Positions 9,235 to 17,434 of a stretch of DNA of 64,000 bases are shown here, piece after piece; within the stretch, counting starts at the first letter, position 1; each line of letters begins with the position of its first letter. The notes beneath the pieces are model-generated. The model was not told the DNA's origin. It was given only the letters and a program-made list of their open reading frames with translations, and ran no database searches. Source of the DNA: JALEFZ01 sp964564415. GTDB lineage: Bacteria > Bacteroidota > Bacteroidia > J057. The stretch covers positions 166,179 through 230,178 of the forward strand of contig CAZMAV010000007.1 of NCBI GenBank assembly GCA_964564415.1, in the 5' to 3' direction. The position numbers and the translations under genes are program-made.

Positions 9235-12200
9235 ATGAAGCTTCGCCTATTTTTGACAGGCATTGCCCTTTTTATACTCCAACTGTCCAGCGCCCAATTG
9301 GCGCAGCCTTTTTCTGTTAAATCCAGGCTAGGCAAGGTAAGCAGCGAGCACGTAGAGGTCTATGCCTACGAGGAAGACCTGGACGCCGCTAACCGCGTAG
9401 CGAGAATGGCTGAACAAGCACGCTATGAGCTAGGGATTCTTTTCGACTATCGCCCCGTAGGCACTTATAAGCTCTTTTATTTTCCCTCGGCCCAGGCCCT
9501 CCTGCACAGCAATATCGACTGGGGTCCCTCCGAAGAGGTAGAAGGAAGAATAGAGTTTCCGGAGGGCCAAGCCCTCATTGTACATCCCGGAAGCAGCCAG
9601 GGTCTATATCAGGAAGTTAGAAAAGCAATGGCCGAGGTCATCCTGGAAGAGTTTGCCAACGGAACTCTATTCAACACCATTCTACAAAAAGAACTCCTCC
9701 TCTACGATGCCCAGTGGTTTTTTGAAGGCCTGGTCGAATACGCTGGCTCAGGCTGGACCTATGAAGACGAAAGAAAAATTGCCGGAGCCTACAAGGAAGA
9801 CCTGGTAGCCCTGGCCATAGAAGGTGATGGAGAGCTGAGCCGCCTCTTGAGAAAGTCCATTTGGCACTACATCGTCCATGAGTATGGCGAGCAAAAGATA
9901 TCCGAAATCGTCTACCTCGTCAATATCTCTCACTCCATAGAGTCAGGCATCATTTCTGTCTTGGGCATCACCCTCAATACCCTCACCCTCAGATGGGAAA
10001 GGTATATCAAGAATAGAATCAAAAACCTCCTGGTCAACAGGCTAAAGTTGGAAGACTATGGCCCCTACACCGACATCCCCCTTCAGGACAAACAGCGAGT
10101 CCTGGCTGCCCGATACCATGGGGATTCCAATCGGGTCGCCCTCTACCTGGACCGAGAAGGCCAGCAGTCAGTACAAATCTATGACATCGGCGAAAAGTCC
10201 TGGACTACCACCCCCATTAAATCCGGATTCAAGCATCAAAACGCCCAGTTGCTGGATTTTCAGGCCACCCTGGAATGGCATCCCAACCAAGCGCTGATCT
10301 ATGCCCCCGTATGGACCAAGGGTCAGTATAAGCTGGCGATGTACGACCTTGTCGAAAATGAGCTCACCATGCGTGATCTTCCAAGGGATGTCAGAAAAAT
10401 ATACACGATTTCCATCTCCCATGATGGCAATCGCTTGCTCTTTTCAGCCTTACACAAGGGAAGTATAGACATCTACACAGGTCCTAGCAAGGAAGGGTCC
10501 TTTAAGCAAATCACCAACGACGGCTATGATAACCTGGATCCCATCTGGAGCGATGATGATCAGTCCATTTTCTTTTCTTCAAATAGAAAAGAAATTGGAA
10601 AATCCTCTTTCGAGGAACAACTATACGGTTATGAGAACCACTTCGATATTTTTCAGATCATCATGACTAGGGATACAGCTCTCTGGGCCCGTATCAGCTC
10701 CACTCCCTTTATCGATGAGCGTCAACCTCAGGTAACAAGCCATTACGAACTTTGGTACCTATCTGACCGATCGGGTGTCTCCAACCTCGAGGAAATAGAC
10801 ATATCCAGCCATAAGGCCAGTGCTTTGACCAACCTTTCTGTAGGGATTGGAAGCCTGCACCTGTACAACAACTTTGCCTTATTGACCCATTACAAGGGCA
10901 AAAAAGCCGAGCTTCTTCTCATGCGAAGGTCAAGCCTGGGCGAAAATAAATTTCCCGAACCTACCCTGCGCCGTTTGGAGAATGACAGCAAACGCAAGAT
11001 AGAGGAGCAGAAAGAGGAAAAGCGCAAAGAAAAGCTGGAAAAAATCAGGCGTCAGGAAGAGGAGGACGTCAAAAAAGCAAAAGAAGATAAGAAAAAAAAA
11101 GAGGAAGAAGCTGAGAAAAAGGAAAAGCAGCCCGTAAGGTACTACATCTTCGACGATGATGATGAGCCCTATGAGGTAAAAAAGGCTGATAAGGATGACT
11201 TTCTTACCCAACCTAAGCCACAATCTAAGGCTCCGACCACGGTGTTTGGGCGGGTGGACAAGCCTGAACTTGGGGACGTGGAAGTATCCAGGCCCACCTA
11301 TGGAGAAAATCCCTGGCGTACCCTTTACACGGGGCTCAACATCCATTACGATCCCATTTCTACCTTGGGACTTAAGTTTGACGCAGGCTTTCAGGACCTC
11401 GCCCAAAATCACGAGCTTAAGGCAACCTGGATTCCCTTTATCCGGCTTAGGATAGCGCCCAGAGATCACATCATCCGAGCCGATTATGCTTATAAAAAGA
11501 ACAAGATTGACCTGATCGGAGAGGCTGGACTCACCACTCGTTTCCTATGGATTCAGGATGTCTCGACCTCCCTTGACTCCCTGATTTTCCGCTATAACAA
11601 GGTATTTGCCAATGTGGGGGCCCGATATCCCCTATCTGCCAAATCTTTTATGGAAGCCAAGGCCGGAATTCTTCGCCTCGACCGACTCGATCAGCGACTC
11701 ACTCGCCTAGTACTGCTCAACGACAGGGATAACCTGCTGAGGGGAGGCCTCAAAGCCGAATATGACAATACCGTCAAAAAGGACGGGTTCACCCTCGAGG
11801 GCTTCAAAGCACAAGCCCAGGCAGATTACTTTTATTCCCTCAACAATAGCCAGGAGGCCTTCTACCGCGCCAAGGCCCGGATTAACTATTACCGCCCCAT
11901 ATTTGACAACATGGTTCTTTCCCTTCAAGTTTCCGGTGGTTTTAGTTCGGCGCGCTTCGTGCCTCAGTATTACCTCGGTGGGGTCCCCGGTCAGTTGCAC
12001 AATCCCGTCGTCTTTCAGCGGAGGGACGAAAACCGCGTGAGGGACAACAGTGTAGATACCAGCCTTTACGCCCTGCACTTCGCAGAATTCCTCACGCCTA
12101 TGCGGGGATTTGGCTACAATACCCGTTCAGGATCAAGATACATGATCGCCAACCTCGAACTGCGAATTCCCATATCCAAGCTGCTGAGGTACTCCCTACA

Positions 12201-12489
12201 GCCTAATTCTCTCTACAATGTAGAACTCATTCCATTTATCGATGCGGGTACAGTCTGGACGGAAGGCAACCCCTTTTCTCAAAGAAAACCTACCGATACC
12301 CAGTTTATCACAAGCGGAAACGTAACCATCAAATTACAGACCCTAAAGAGTCCCTTCCTCATAGGCATAGGTACTGGCTTGAGAGTCAACCTGCTCAACT
12401 GGTCGGCGAGGTTTGACCTGGCCTGGGGATTGGATGATTACATTCTCCAAAGACCTCAGCTCACCACCTCTCTGGTCCGCAACTTTTAG
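9235..12489 (+). CDS. Outer-membrane fusion: peptidase-like domain, PD40 (TolB-like) beta-propeller and surface-antigen beta-barrel
   Basis: The protein has 1084 residues. The signal peptide MKLRLFLTGIALFILQL..SSAQ favours ATG at 9235 over the TTG at 9229. Residues 25-270 resemble the gluzincin (M1-like) fold, with WFFEGLVEYAGSG in the second-motif position, but no HExxH is present, so this part should be inactive. About 285-560 is a PD40/TolB-like propeller (TISHDGNRLLFSA, DPIWSDDDQSIFFSSNR). Residues 578-653 are an extremely charged Lys/Glu linker ending in DDDDE. About 690-1084 is a D15/BamA-like barrel ending in Phe, the usual outer-membrane insertion signal. Function is unknown; a transport or surface-assembly role is inferred from architecture only. 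Confidence 0.85.
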   Translation: MKLRLFLTGIALFILQLSSAQLAQPFSVKSRLGKVSSEHVEVYAYEEDLDAANRVARMAEQARYELGILFDYRPVGTYKLFYFPSAQALLHSNIDWGPSEEVEGRIEFPEGQALIVHPGSSQGLYQEVRKAMAEVILEEFANGTLFNTILQKELLLYDAQWFFEGLVEYAGSGWTYEDERKIAGAYKEDLVALAIEGDGELSRLLRKSIWHYIVHEYGEQKISEIVYLVNISHSIESGIISVLGITLNTLTLRWERYIKNRIKNLLVNRLKLEDYGPYTDIPLQDKQRVLAARYHGDSNRVALYLDREGQQSVQIYDIGEKSWTTTPIKSGFKHQNAQLLDFQATLEWHPNQALIYAPVWTKGQYKLAMYDLVENELTMRDLPRDVRKIYTISISHDGNRLLFSALHKGSIDIYTGPSKEGSFKQITNDGYDNLDPIWSDDDQSIFFSSNRKEIGKSSFEEQLYGYENHFDIFQIIMTRDTALWARISSTPFIDERQPQVTSHYELWYLSDRSGVSNLEEIDISSHKASALTNLSVGIGSLHLYNNFALLTHYKGKKAELLLMRRSSLGENKFPEPTLRRLENDSKRKIEEQKEEKRKEKLEKIRRQEEEDVKKAKEDKKKKEEEAEKKEKQPVRYYIFDDDDEPYEVKKADKDDFLTQPKPQSKAPTTVFGRVDKPELGDVEVSRPTYGENPWRTLYTGLNIHYDPISTLGLKFDAGFQDLAQNHELKATWIPFIRLRIAPRDHIIRADYAYKKNKIDLIGEAGLTTRFLWIQDVSTSLDSLIFRYNKVFANVGARYPLSAKSFMEAKAGILRLDRLDQRLTRLVLLNDRDNLLRGGLKAEYDNTVKKDGFTLEGFKAQAQADYFYSLNNSQEAFYRAKARINYYRPIFDNMVLSLQVSGGFSSARFVPQYYLGGVPGQLHNPVVFQRRDENRVRDNSVDTSLYALHFAEFLTPMRGFGYNTRSGSRYMIANLELRIPISKLLRYSLQPNSLYNVELIPFIDAGTVWTEGNPFSQRKPTDTQFITSGNVTIKLQTLKSPFLIGIGTGLRVNLLNWSARFDLAWGLDDYILQRPQLTTSLVRNF

Positions 12490-12524
12490 AAAGGTAAGGA
12501 GCTGAAGTAATTTTACGGATATAT

Positions 12525-12580
12525 AAAAAGCTGACAGGAAGCTAAAACTAGCATATTTTACCCTGTCAGCTTTTTATTTT
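12525..12580 (+). terminator. Rho-independent terminator after the beta-barrel gene
   Basis: A perfect 14-bp stem (12525-12538 with 12562-12575) carries a T-rich tail to 12580. The loop itself contains a small GCTA/TAGC hairpin at 12541-12552. It ends the transcript of the 9235-12489 gene. Confidence 0.85.
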
Positions 12581-12605
12581 ACGCCTATTGTCCTAAAGGA
12601 TTTTA

Positions 12606-12613
12606 TAGCTTTG
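12606..12613 (+). promoter_or_regulatory. Candidate -7 box (TAGCTTTG) for the DUF4340 gene
   Basis: TAGCTTTG is an exact TAnnTTTG match and lies 22 bp before the ATG at 12636, just after the preceding terminator. A TTG lies 15 bp upstream, which is shorter than the usual 17-23 bp spacer. AAGGAA lies between box and start. Confidence 0.5.
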
Positions 12614-12635
12614 TACCGTCAAGGAAATTATTTCT

Positions 12636-13640
12636 ATGAATAAAAAGACCATAGCACTGCTTTTTATCTTGCTGGGAGGCGCGGGTATATATGCTTTTTT
12701 CATCTATGGAAAGGGCTTTAGCTCCTTCATGGGGGGTGAAACTGATTTTGCTGTAGAGGATACCGCCCAAATCACTCGAATCAGCCTTACCCGTGTAATC
12801 AAGGGAGAAGATAAATTTCAGATAAACCTGGAAAGGAAGGAAGACAATGACTGGATCCTGAATGGGAGCTATCCGGCCTTCGAGCCCCGGGTTGAGCAAC
12901 TGCTACAGGCCCTGCATTGGATGCGCATCAAAGAATCCCTCTCCGAATCTGCTCAACGAACAGGGATCAAGTTTATCGAGACCCTACATACCCGCCTGGA
13001 CATTTATAAGGACAAGAAAAAGGTAAAATCCATCCTCATTGGCACCCAAACCAAGGACGCTAAGGGCACAGTCATGATGATGGCAGGAGGCAGGCAGCCC
13101 TATGTCCTCGAAATTCCCGGGGTTCCCGGATACCTCAACGTCTATTTTCCCATGGAAGAGGAAGTCTGGCGAGAAAACCTTCTTTTTCACGCAGACCTCG
13201 ATAAGCTTCAGAGCCTCGCCATTGAATTCGACACCCTGCCGGAAGTCAACAATCTCAAATGGATAAATCTGGAAGATAGTCCCCGCCTGGCCTCAGAAGA
13301 AAAAACAGATCCGCTAAGGGCCAAGCGCTACTTCGATAATTTTAAAGGGAAGGTCTATGCGGAATCGTTTGCCACAAATGACTACCCTGCCATGCTAAAA
13401 TACCTGAGGAAGCAACCTGCGGACTTCATCATTCGTGCCACGAACAAGGGGGGCGAGAAAAGGGTGATTTACCTGTACAAAAGAAAAGGGAATCCCAACA
13501 ACTACTTTGGCAGGGTAGAAGGACAGGAAGAACTGCTGACGGTGCAGACCTTTGTCATAGATCGCTTCCTGAGAGAAAAGCCTTATTTTCTGGAAGCCAG
13601 CCACGAAGATGCCAGCCTGACTTCTATGCTCAATGATTGA
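12636..13640 (+). CDS. DUF4340 domain protein, membrane-anchored
   Basis: The protein has 334 residues. A single N-terminal transmembrane helix (residues 5-25) is followed by an extracytoplasmic region with the DUF4340 pattern: repeated beta-strand/helix units reading W.L.....A....V..LL..L....I, and the loops HTRLDIYKDKKKV, LIGTQTKDAKGTVMM, PYVLEIPG and FRENLLF-like WRENLLFH. The family is often found beside ABC/gliding genes, but its biochemical role is not established. It has its own candidate promoter and overlaps the convergent DUF4159 gene by 11 bp at its 3' end, so no terminator separates the two. Confidence 0.85.
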   Translation: MNKKTIALLFILLGGAGIYAFFIYGKGFSSFMGGETDFAVEDTAQITRISLTRVIKGEDKFQINLERKEDNDWILNGSYPAFEPRVEQLLQALHWMRIKESLSESAQRTGIKFIETLHTRLDIYKDKKKVKSILIGTQTKDAKGTVMMMAGGRQPYVLEIPGVPGYLNVYFPMEEEVWRENLLFHADLDKLQSLAIEFDTLPEVNNLKWINLEDSPRLASEEKTDPLRAKRYFDNFKGKVYAESFATNDYPAMLKYLRKQPADFIIRATNKGGEKRVIYLYKRKGNPNNYFGRVEGQEELLTVQTFVIDRFLREKPYFLEASHEDASLTSMLND

Positions 13641-14292
13641 CTGCCCAAAGTACGATGTTCATGCCCATTTGTAGGGCTTTTTCCCGGAGTTCTTCAGGAT
13701 CATTGTGGACGCTTACATCCTCCCATCCATCACCGAGGTCGCATTCTACCGTGTAAAAGCAAACTACCCGGTTTTCATAGATCAAGGCAAGGCCCTTGGG
13801 AGGTTTGTTGTCGTGCTCGTGTACCTTGGGCAATCCCTTTTCGAAATCCACATGCTGATGGTATATTTCATGGGTAAACGGCAATTCTACCCATTCTAAT
13901 TCCGGAAAGACCTTTTTCATTTCCCTGCGGATGTACTTATCCATCCCATAATTATCGTCAATGTGAAGGAAACCTCCGGAAAGAAGATACAGACGAAGGT
14001 TTTTGGCTTCCTGCTCGCTGAAGATCACATTTCCATGTCCTGTCATATAGACATAGGGGTACTGAAAGATCTGGGAGCCCCCCACCTCGACAATTTCTTC
14101 CTGACGGTCGATCTTGGTCGTGCTATTTTGGTTGATAAAGCGGATCAGGTTAGGCAGGGAACTAGGATTGGCGTACCAATCTCCTCCACCTTCATACTTG
14201 AGTTTGGCAATTTTGAAGTGTGCCCCGTCGTTTTGTCCATAGCTTAGAGGGCTCAGATAAATAATAGTCAGAATAATAAGAAGATTTCGCAT
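13630..14292 (-). CDS. DUF4159 domain protein, secreted
   Basis: The protein has 220 residues. The signal peptide is MRNLLIILTIIYLSPLSYG. The mature protein fits DUF4159: KIAKLKYEGGGDWY, a PYVYMTGHG strand, LRLYLLSGGFLHIDDNYG and the C-terminal NIVLWAVNH helix. The fold resembles glutamine-amidotransferase-like domains, though no catalytic triad is assigned here. The periplasmic function is unknown. The gene is transcribed toward the DUF4340 gene and the two coding regions overlap by 11 bp. It starts 79 bp from the divergent DUF2461 gene. Confidence 0.88.
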   Translation of the reverse strand: MRNLLIILTIIYLSPLSYGQNDGAHFKIAKLKYEGGGDWYANPSSLPNLIRFINQNSTTKIDRQEEIVEVGGSQIFQYPYVYMTGHGNVIFSEQEAKNLRLYLLSGGFLHIDDNYGMDKYIRREMKKVFPELEWVELPFTHEIYHQHVDFEKGLPKVHEHDNKPPKGLALIYENRVVCFYTVECDLGDGWEDVSVHNDPEELREKALQMGMNIVLWAVNH

Positions 14293-14371
14293 ATTCGGTT
14301 AACGATTCTTGGTAGTCCTTGGTTTTGCCTGGGATAACGAGAAATTGCCCGATTGAACTTTATTTGCCAAC

Positions 14372-15040
14372 ATGATTAAGCAGGAAACTTTCCATTTTTT
14401 ACTCGACTTGAAAGAGCACAATGTCAAGGAGTGGTTTGACGAGAATCGCAGCCGCTATCAGACAGCCCGCAAAAATATCCTTGATGTTGTAGATCAATTG
14501 ATCGAAGGCATCATTCAATTCGATCCCTCTCTTCAGGGAGTCCTTGCTAAGCAAACCCTTTTTCGTATCAACAGAGACGTGCGCTTTTCCAAAAATAAAG
14601 ATCCTTATAAGACTAACTTTGGTGCAAGCATTGTCAAAGGAGGCAAAAAGTCTGGCTACTCAGGCTATTACGTCAATATCGATCCGGCAGAATCCTTTGT
14701 TGGTGGAGGTTTTTACATGCCTCCTTCTCCGGTATTGAAAAAAATTCGGGAGCATATCGATTTCAATGGTCCTCAACTCAAAGCCATAGAAGAAGAATCT
14801 TCCTTTCAGAAGGAATTTGGGGGATTGAGTGAGGCACCCCGCCTCAAGACTGCTCCCAAGGGCTTTGAAAAAGACCATCCCTACATTGATTATCTCCGGA
14901 TGAAAAGCTTTACAGCCATCAGACCCCTTCCATTGGAAGTGATGACCTCAGAACAAATGCTTCCTTCCTGCCTCAAGGCCTTGGAAGCCATGAGTTCCCT
15001 GGTTCATTTTCTCAATGATGCCATCGATAGAGAGGGGTAG
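14372..15040 (+). CDS. DUF2461 domain protein (TIGR02453 family)
   Basis: The protein has 222 residues. The pattern is that of the DUF2461 family: TFHFLLDLKEHNVKEWFDENRSRY at the N-terminus, FRINRDVRFSKNKDPYKTNF in the centre, then GYYVNIDP and a GGGFYMP loop. The family occurs in bacteria and fungi without a demonstrated activity. The protein is cytoplasmic, with no signal peptide. ATG at 14372 is the only reasonable start. It is divergent from the DUF4159 gene and ends 15 bp from the convergent surE stop. Confidence 0.92.
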   Translation: MIKQETFHFLLDLKEHNVKEWFDENRSRYQTARKNILDVVDQLIEGIIQFDPSLQGVLAKQTLFRINRDVRFSKNKDPYKTNFGASIVKGGKKSGYSGYYVNIDPAESFVGGGFYMPPSPVLKKIREHIDFNGPQLKAIEEESSFQKEFGGLSEAPRLKTAPKGFEKDHPYIDYLRMKSFTAIRPLPLEVMTSEQMLPSCLKALEAMSSLVHFLNDAIDREG

Positions 15041-15055
15041 CATTTACCTTCCCTC

Positions 15056-15841
15056 CTACTTTTCAATCTCAAAATGCCACTGGGTCAGGGGAGCTAGCTC
15101 CTGATACTGAGTCAGGTCATGGGTCATGGGCGTTACCGATACATAACCATCGTTGAGGACATGTATGTCGGTATCTGTTCCTTCATCCTGCAGGGTAAAA
15201 TTACCGGTGAGCCAGTAGTACTTTCTTCCGTAGGGGTCTACACGCTCATCAAATTCTTCCTGCCAGCGACCAATTGCCTGCCTTACCACCTTTATTCCCT
15301 TCATCTCATCGATGGGCAGGTAGGGGATATTGACATTGAGGAGCTGTCCGGGCCGGAGTTCCTGCTCGATTACCCGCTTGATAACAGCCCTGACGGCATA
15401 TTTTGCGGCACTCATGTCTGCGCTGTGCTGGAAATTGCCCAAGGAAAAACCTACAGATGGAATGCCTTGTATTGCGCCTTCGCGGGCTGCAGAAAGGGTT
15501 CCCGAATAGATACAGCTGACAGAAGAGTTGTAGCCGTGATTGATTCCTGAGACGATGAGGTCTGGATCTTCCTCCATTAAGACCCCCGTGGCCAGTTTCA
15601 CGCAATCCGCAGGGGTACCGGATACCGAATATGCCTCCACGTCGGCAGGGATCATTTCTTTGTTGATCCGCAAGGGACGACCTACACTGATGGCATGGCC
15701 CATCCCGCTTTGTGGGCTGTCGGGGGCTACCACGATGGCCTCTCCAAACTCTTTGGCTACTTGGATAAGGGCTGCAATTCCAGGGGCATAGATGCCGTCG
15801 TCATTGGTGACCAATATACGGGGGGTAGGATTCATGTGCAT
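15056..15841 (-). CDS. surE: 5'/3'-nucleotidase SurE
   Basis: SurE is a divalent-metal phosphatase acting on nucleoside monophosphates. The metal-binding NDDG motif is in RILVTNDDGIYAPGI at residues 8-22. Further family signatures are VVAPDSPQSGMGHAIS, SVSGTPADCVKLA and VSGINHGYNSS. The length of 261 residues is normal. Two in-frame ATGs exist (15841 and 15835); the first is kept. It lies 27 bp downstream of the Sir2 gene on the same strand, so the two are probably one transcript. Confidence 0.96.
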   Translation of the reverse strand: MHMNPTPRILVTNDDGIYAPGIAALIQVAKEFGEAIVVAPDSPQSGMGHAISVGRPLRINKEMIPADVEAYSVSGTPADCVKLATGVLMEEDPDLIVSGINHGYNSSVSCIYSGTLSAAREGAIQGIPSVGFSLGNFQHSADMSAAKYAVRAVIKRVIEQELRPGQLLNVNIPYLPIDEMKGIKVVRQAIGRWQEEFDERVDPYGRKYYWLTGNFTLQDEGTDTDIHVLNDGYVSVTPMTHDLTQYQELAPLTQWHFEIEK

Positions 15842-15868
15842 TCGATCGATTTATGATTGGGGGGCAAG

Positions 15869-16600
15869 TTAAGGTAAATCCTGGGAATCCTCAGGCGAAT
15901 TTTCATCCTTCCCCCTTGCAGCCTTCAGGAGTTCTTCTGCCACAAATGGCAGACCTATGCTGGCCTTGTCTTCCACGAAGTAGATTTTTCGCTGCCGCGC
16001 CATGACGGGCTTTACAGGGTCCACAATAAAAATAGGAGAATCTTCAGGCACGAAGTCAACCAGGCTACTGGCTGGATAAACGCTGAGGGAAGTCCCCACA
16101 ATCAGAAAAATCTCAGCCGTCGCTGCCAATTGAGCGGCCTCCATCATTTTGGGGACCGACTCGCCAAACCAGACGATGTGAGGCCGCAGTTGTTCCCCAT
16201 CAGGTGCAAGATCCCCCCATTCGATATCGCCCTCTACTTCTACCACACATTCGGGGTCTCGTAAAGACCTGCCCAGGCGAAGTTGGCCGTGTAGGTGAAT
16301 GACGGAGCTGGAACCAGCCCTTTCGTGGAGATCGTCTACATTTTGGGTAATGACCTGTACATCAAAGGCCTCTTCAAGTTTGGCCAGGGCCAGATGAGCG
16401 GGATTGGGCTCGGCTTCCCGGGCCTGACGCCGACGTTGGTTGTAAAAATCCAGTACCCTCCTGGGATTGGCAGCGAAACCTTCGGGAGAAGCAACCTCCT
16501 CTACCTGAAATCCTTCCCACAATCCGCCGGAATCCCTAAATGTCTTTAGCCCACTTTCAGCACTGATGCCAGAACCCGTAAGTACAACGACCCGTTTCAT
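15869..16600 (-). CDS. cobB: Sir2 family NAD-dependent deacylase (CobB-like) without zinc cysteines
   Basis: The protein has 243 residues. NAD-binding motifs are GSGISAESG (9-17), TQNVDDLHERAG and VGTSLSVYPA; the catalytic His is in IHLHG. The FYNQRRRQ segment keeps the Tyr-x-x-Arg pair that defines class III sirtuins, which remove succinyl and related acidic acyl groups from lysine. Only one cysteine is present (DPEC), so the four-Cys zinc ribbon found in E. coli CobB is missing. Zinc-free homologues exist in this phylum, so loss of activity is not implied. The gene forms a likely two-gene operon with surE. Confidence 0.92.
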   Translation of the reverse strand: MKRVVVLTGSGISAESGLKTFRDSGGLWEGFQVEEVASPEGFAANPRRVLDFYNQRRRQAREAEPNPAHLALAKLEEAFDVQVITQNVDDLHERAGSSSVIHLHGQLRLGRSLRDPECVVEVEGDIEWGDLAPDGEQLRPHIVWFGESVPKMMEAAQLAATAEIFLIVGTSLSVYPASSLVDFVPEDSPIFIVDPVKPVMARQRKIYFVEDKASIGLPFVAEELLKAARGKDENSPEDSQDLP

Positions 16601-16893
16601 TGTTTTATCCTTTGTTTGCCCGACAAGTTAATGAAGATGAATAATTTTGTAAGGTCTTAAAGGCCTTTATATTTAAATTTAACTACGCCTGCATATTGAA
16701 TCTGGCAGGGTGAAAAGCCTACTTCTTCCAAAGGAAATAGGTTCTTATTAAAAAGGAGCCGGCTACAATTCTGTAATATGCTGCTCATGGCCCAGCCGCA
16801 GTGAATCTAACAGGCTAACTGGCATTTGCCTGAGGAAAATGTCAAAATATACCATGAGAGCACTATTTAGAATTGACCATATTCAACAAAAAA

Positions 16894-17373
16894 ATGAAAA
16901 ACACAGCATTCCTTCTTCTAATACCGATGGCTTTTCTGTTTTTGGCCTGTGAACCGCGGCTTGAGAGGCTGCTTCCCAGAGACCAGGAGACCTGGCAGTT
17001 GGACCGAAGCATTTATGAGCTTACCTGGGACTTTAGCCTCATAGAAAGTGTGCAGGAAGCCGACCGGGGAAGCCTCTTGTTTTTGGAAAATGGTAGGGGT
17101 TATTGGGACAATGGGGTACTACGGGTCAAAAATGACAGCAGCAGGGGGGATAGCTTCAGTTGGAGCCTGGATGAAGAAAGATTGGCCCTTCGTTTCGACT
17201 TTCCTCAAGATGACATAGACGCTCCCGACCAGCAAAACTTCAGCTTTAACATCCTCGAAAACAGCCGGGAAGAACAAATCTGGAGGCACGAAGCCAACTT
17301 TGAGGTCTACAACCCTCAGACCCGAGACTCCGCTGATGCCCGGCTCCTTTGGCAGTGGCAACTCAGCCGATAA
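16894..17373 (+). CDS. Lipoprotein of unknown function
   Basis: The protein has 159 residues. ATG at 16894 gives a lipoprotein signal peptide with lipobox FLAC and the lipidated Cys at residue 19; a TTG start at 16873 would only lengthen the n-region. The mature part is about 140 residues of beta-strand-like sequence (GRGYWDNGVLRV, FSWSLDEERLALRFDF), suggesting a small lipocalin-like or stress-type barrel, which is inference. Its TAA overlaps the A-run that becomes the T-tail of the convergent gene's terminator. Confidence 0.8.
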   Translation: MKNTAFLLLIPMAFLFLACEPRLERLLPRDQETWQLDRSIYELTWDFSLIESVQEADRGSLLFLENGRGYWDNGVLRVKNDSSRGDSFSWSLDEERLALRFDFPQDDIDAPDQQNFSFNILENSREEQIWRHEANFEVYNPQTRDSADARLLWQWQLSR

Positions 17374-17404
17374 AAAAAAGGCCGAAACTCCCAAATGGAA
17401 GTTC
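17372..17404 (-). terminator. Terminator for the SprB-repeat T9SS gene
   Basis: On the minus strand an 8-bp stem with one mismatch and one G-U pair (17384-17391 with 17397-17404) is followed shortly by eight T residues (A-run 17372-17379). It lies 30 bp beyond the stop at 17435. The T-run overlaps the stop codon of the plus-strand lipoprotein gene. Confidence 0.65.
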
Positions 17405-17434
17405 CGACGATCAAAGTTATAAAGAATTCTGTCT

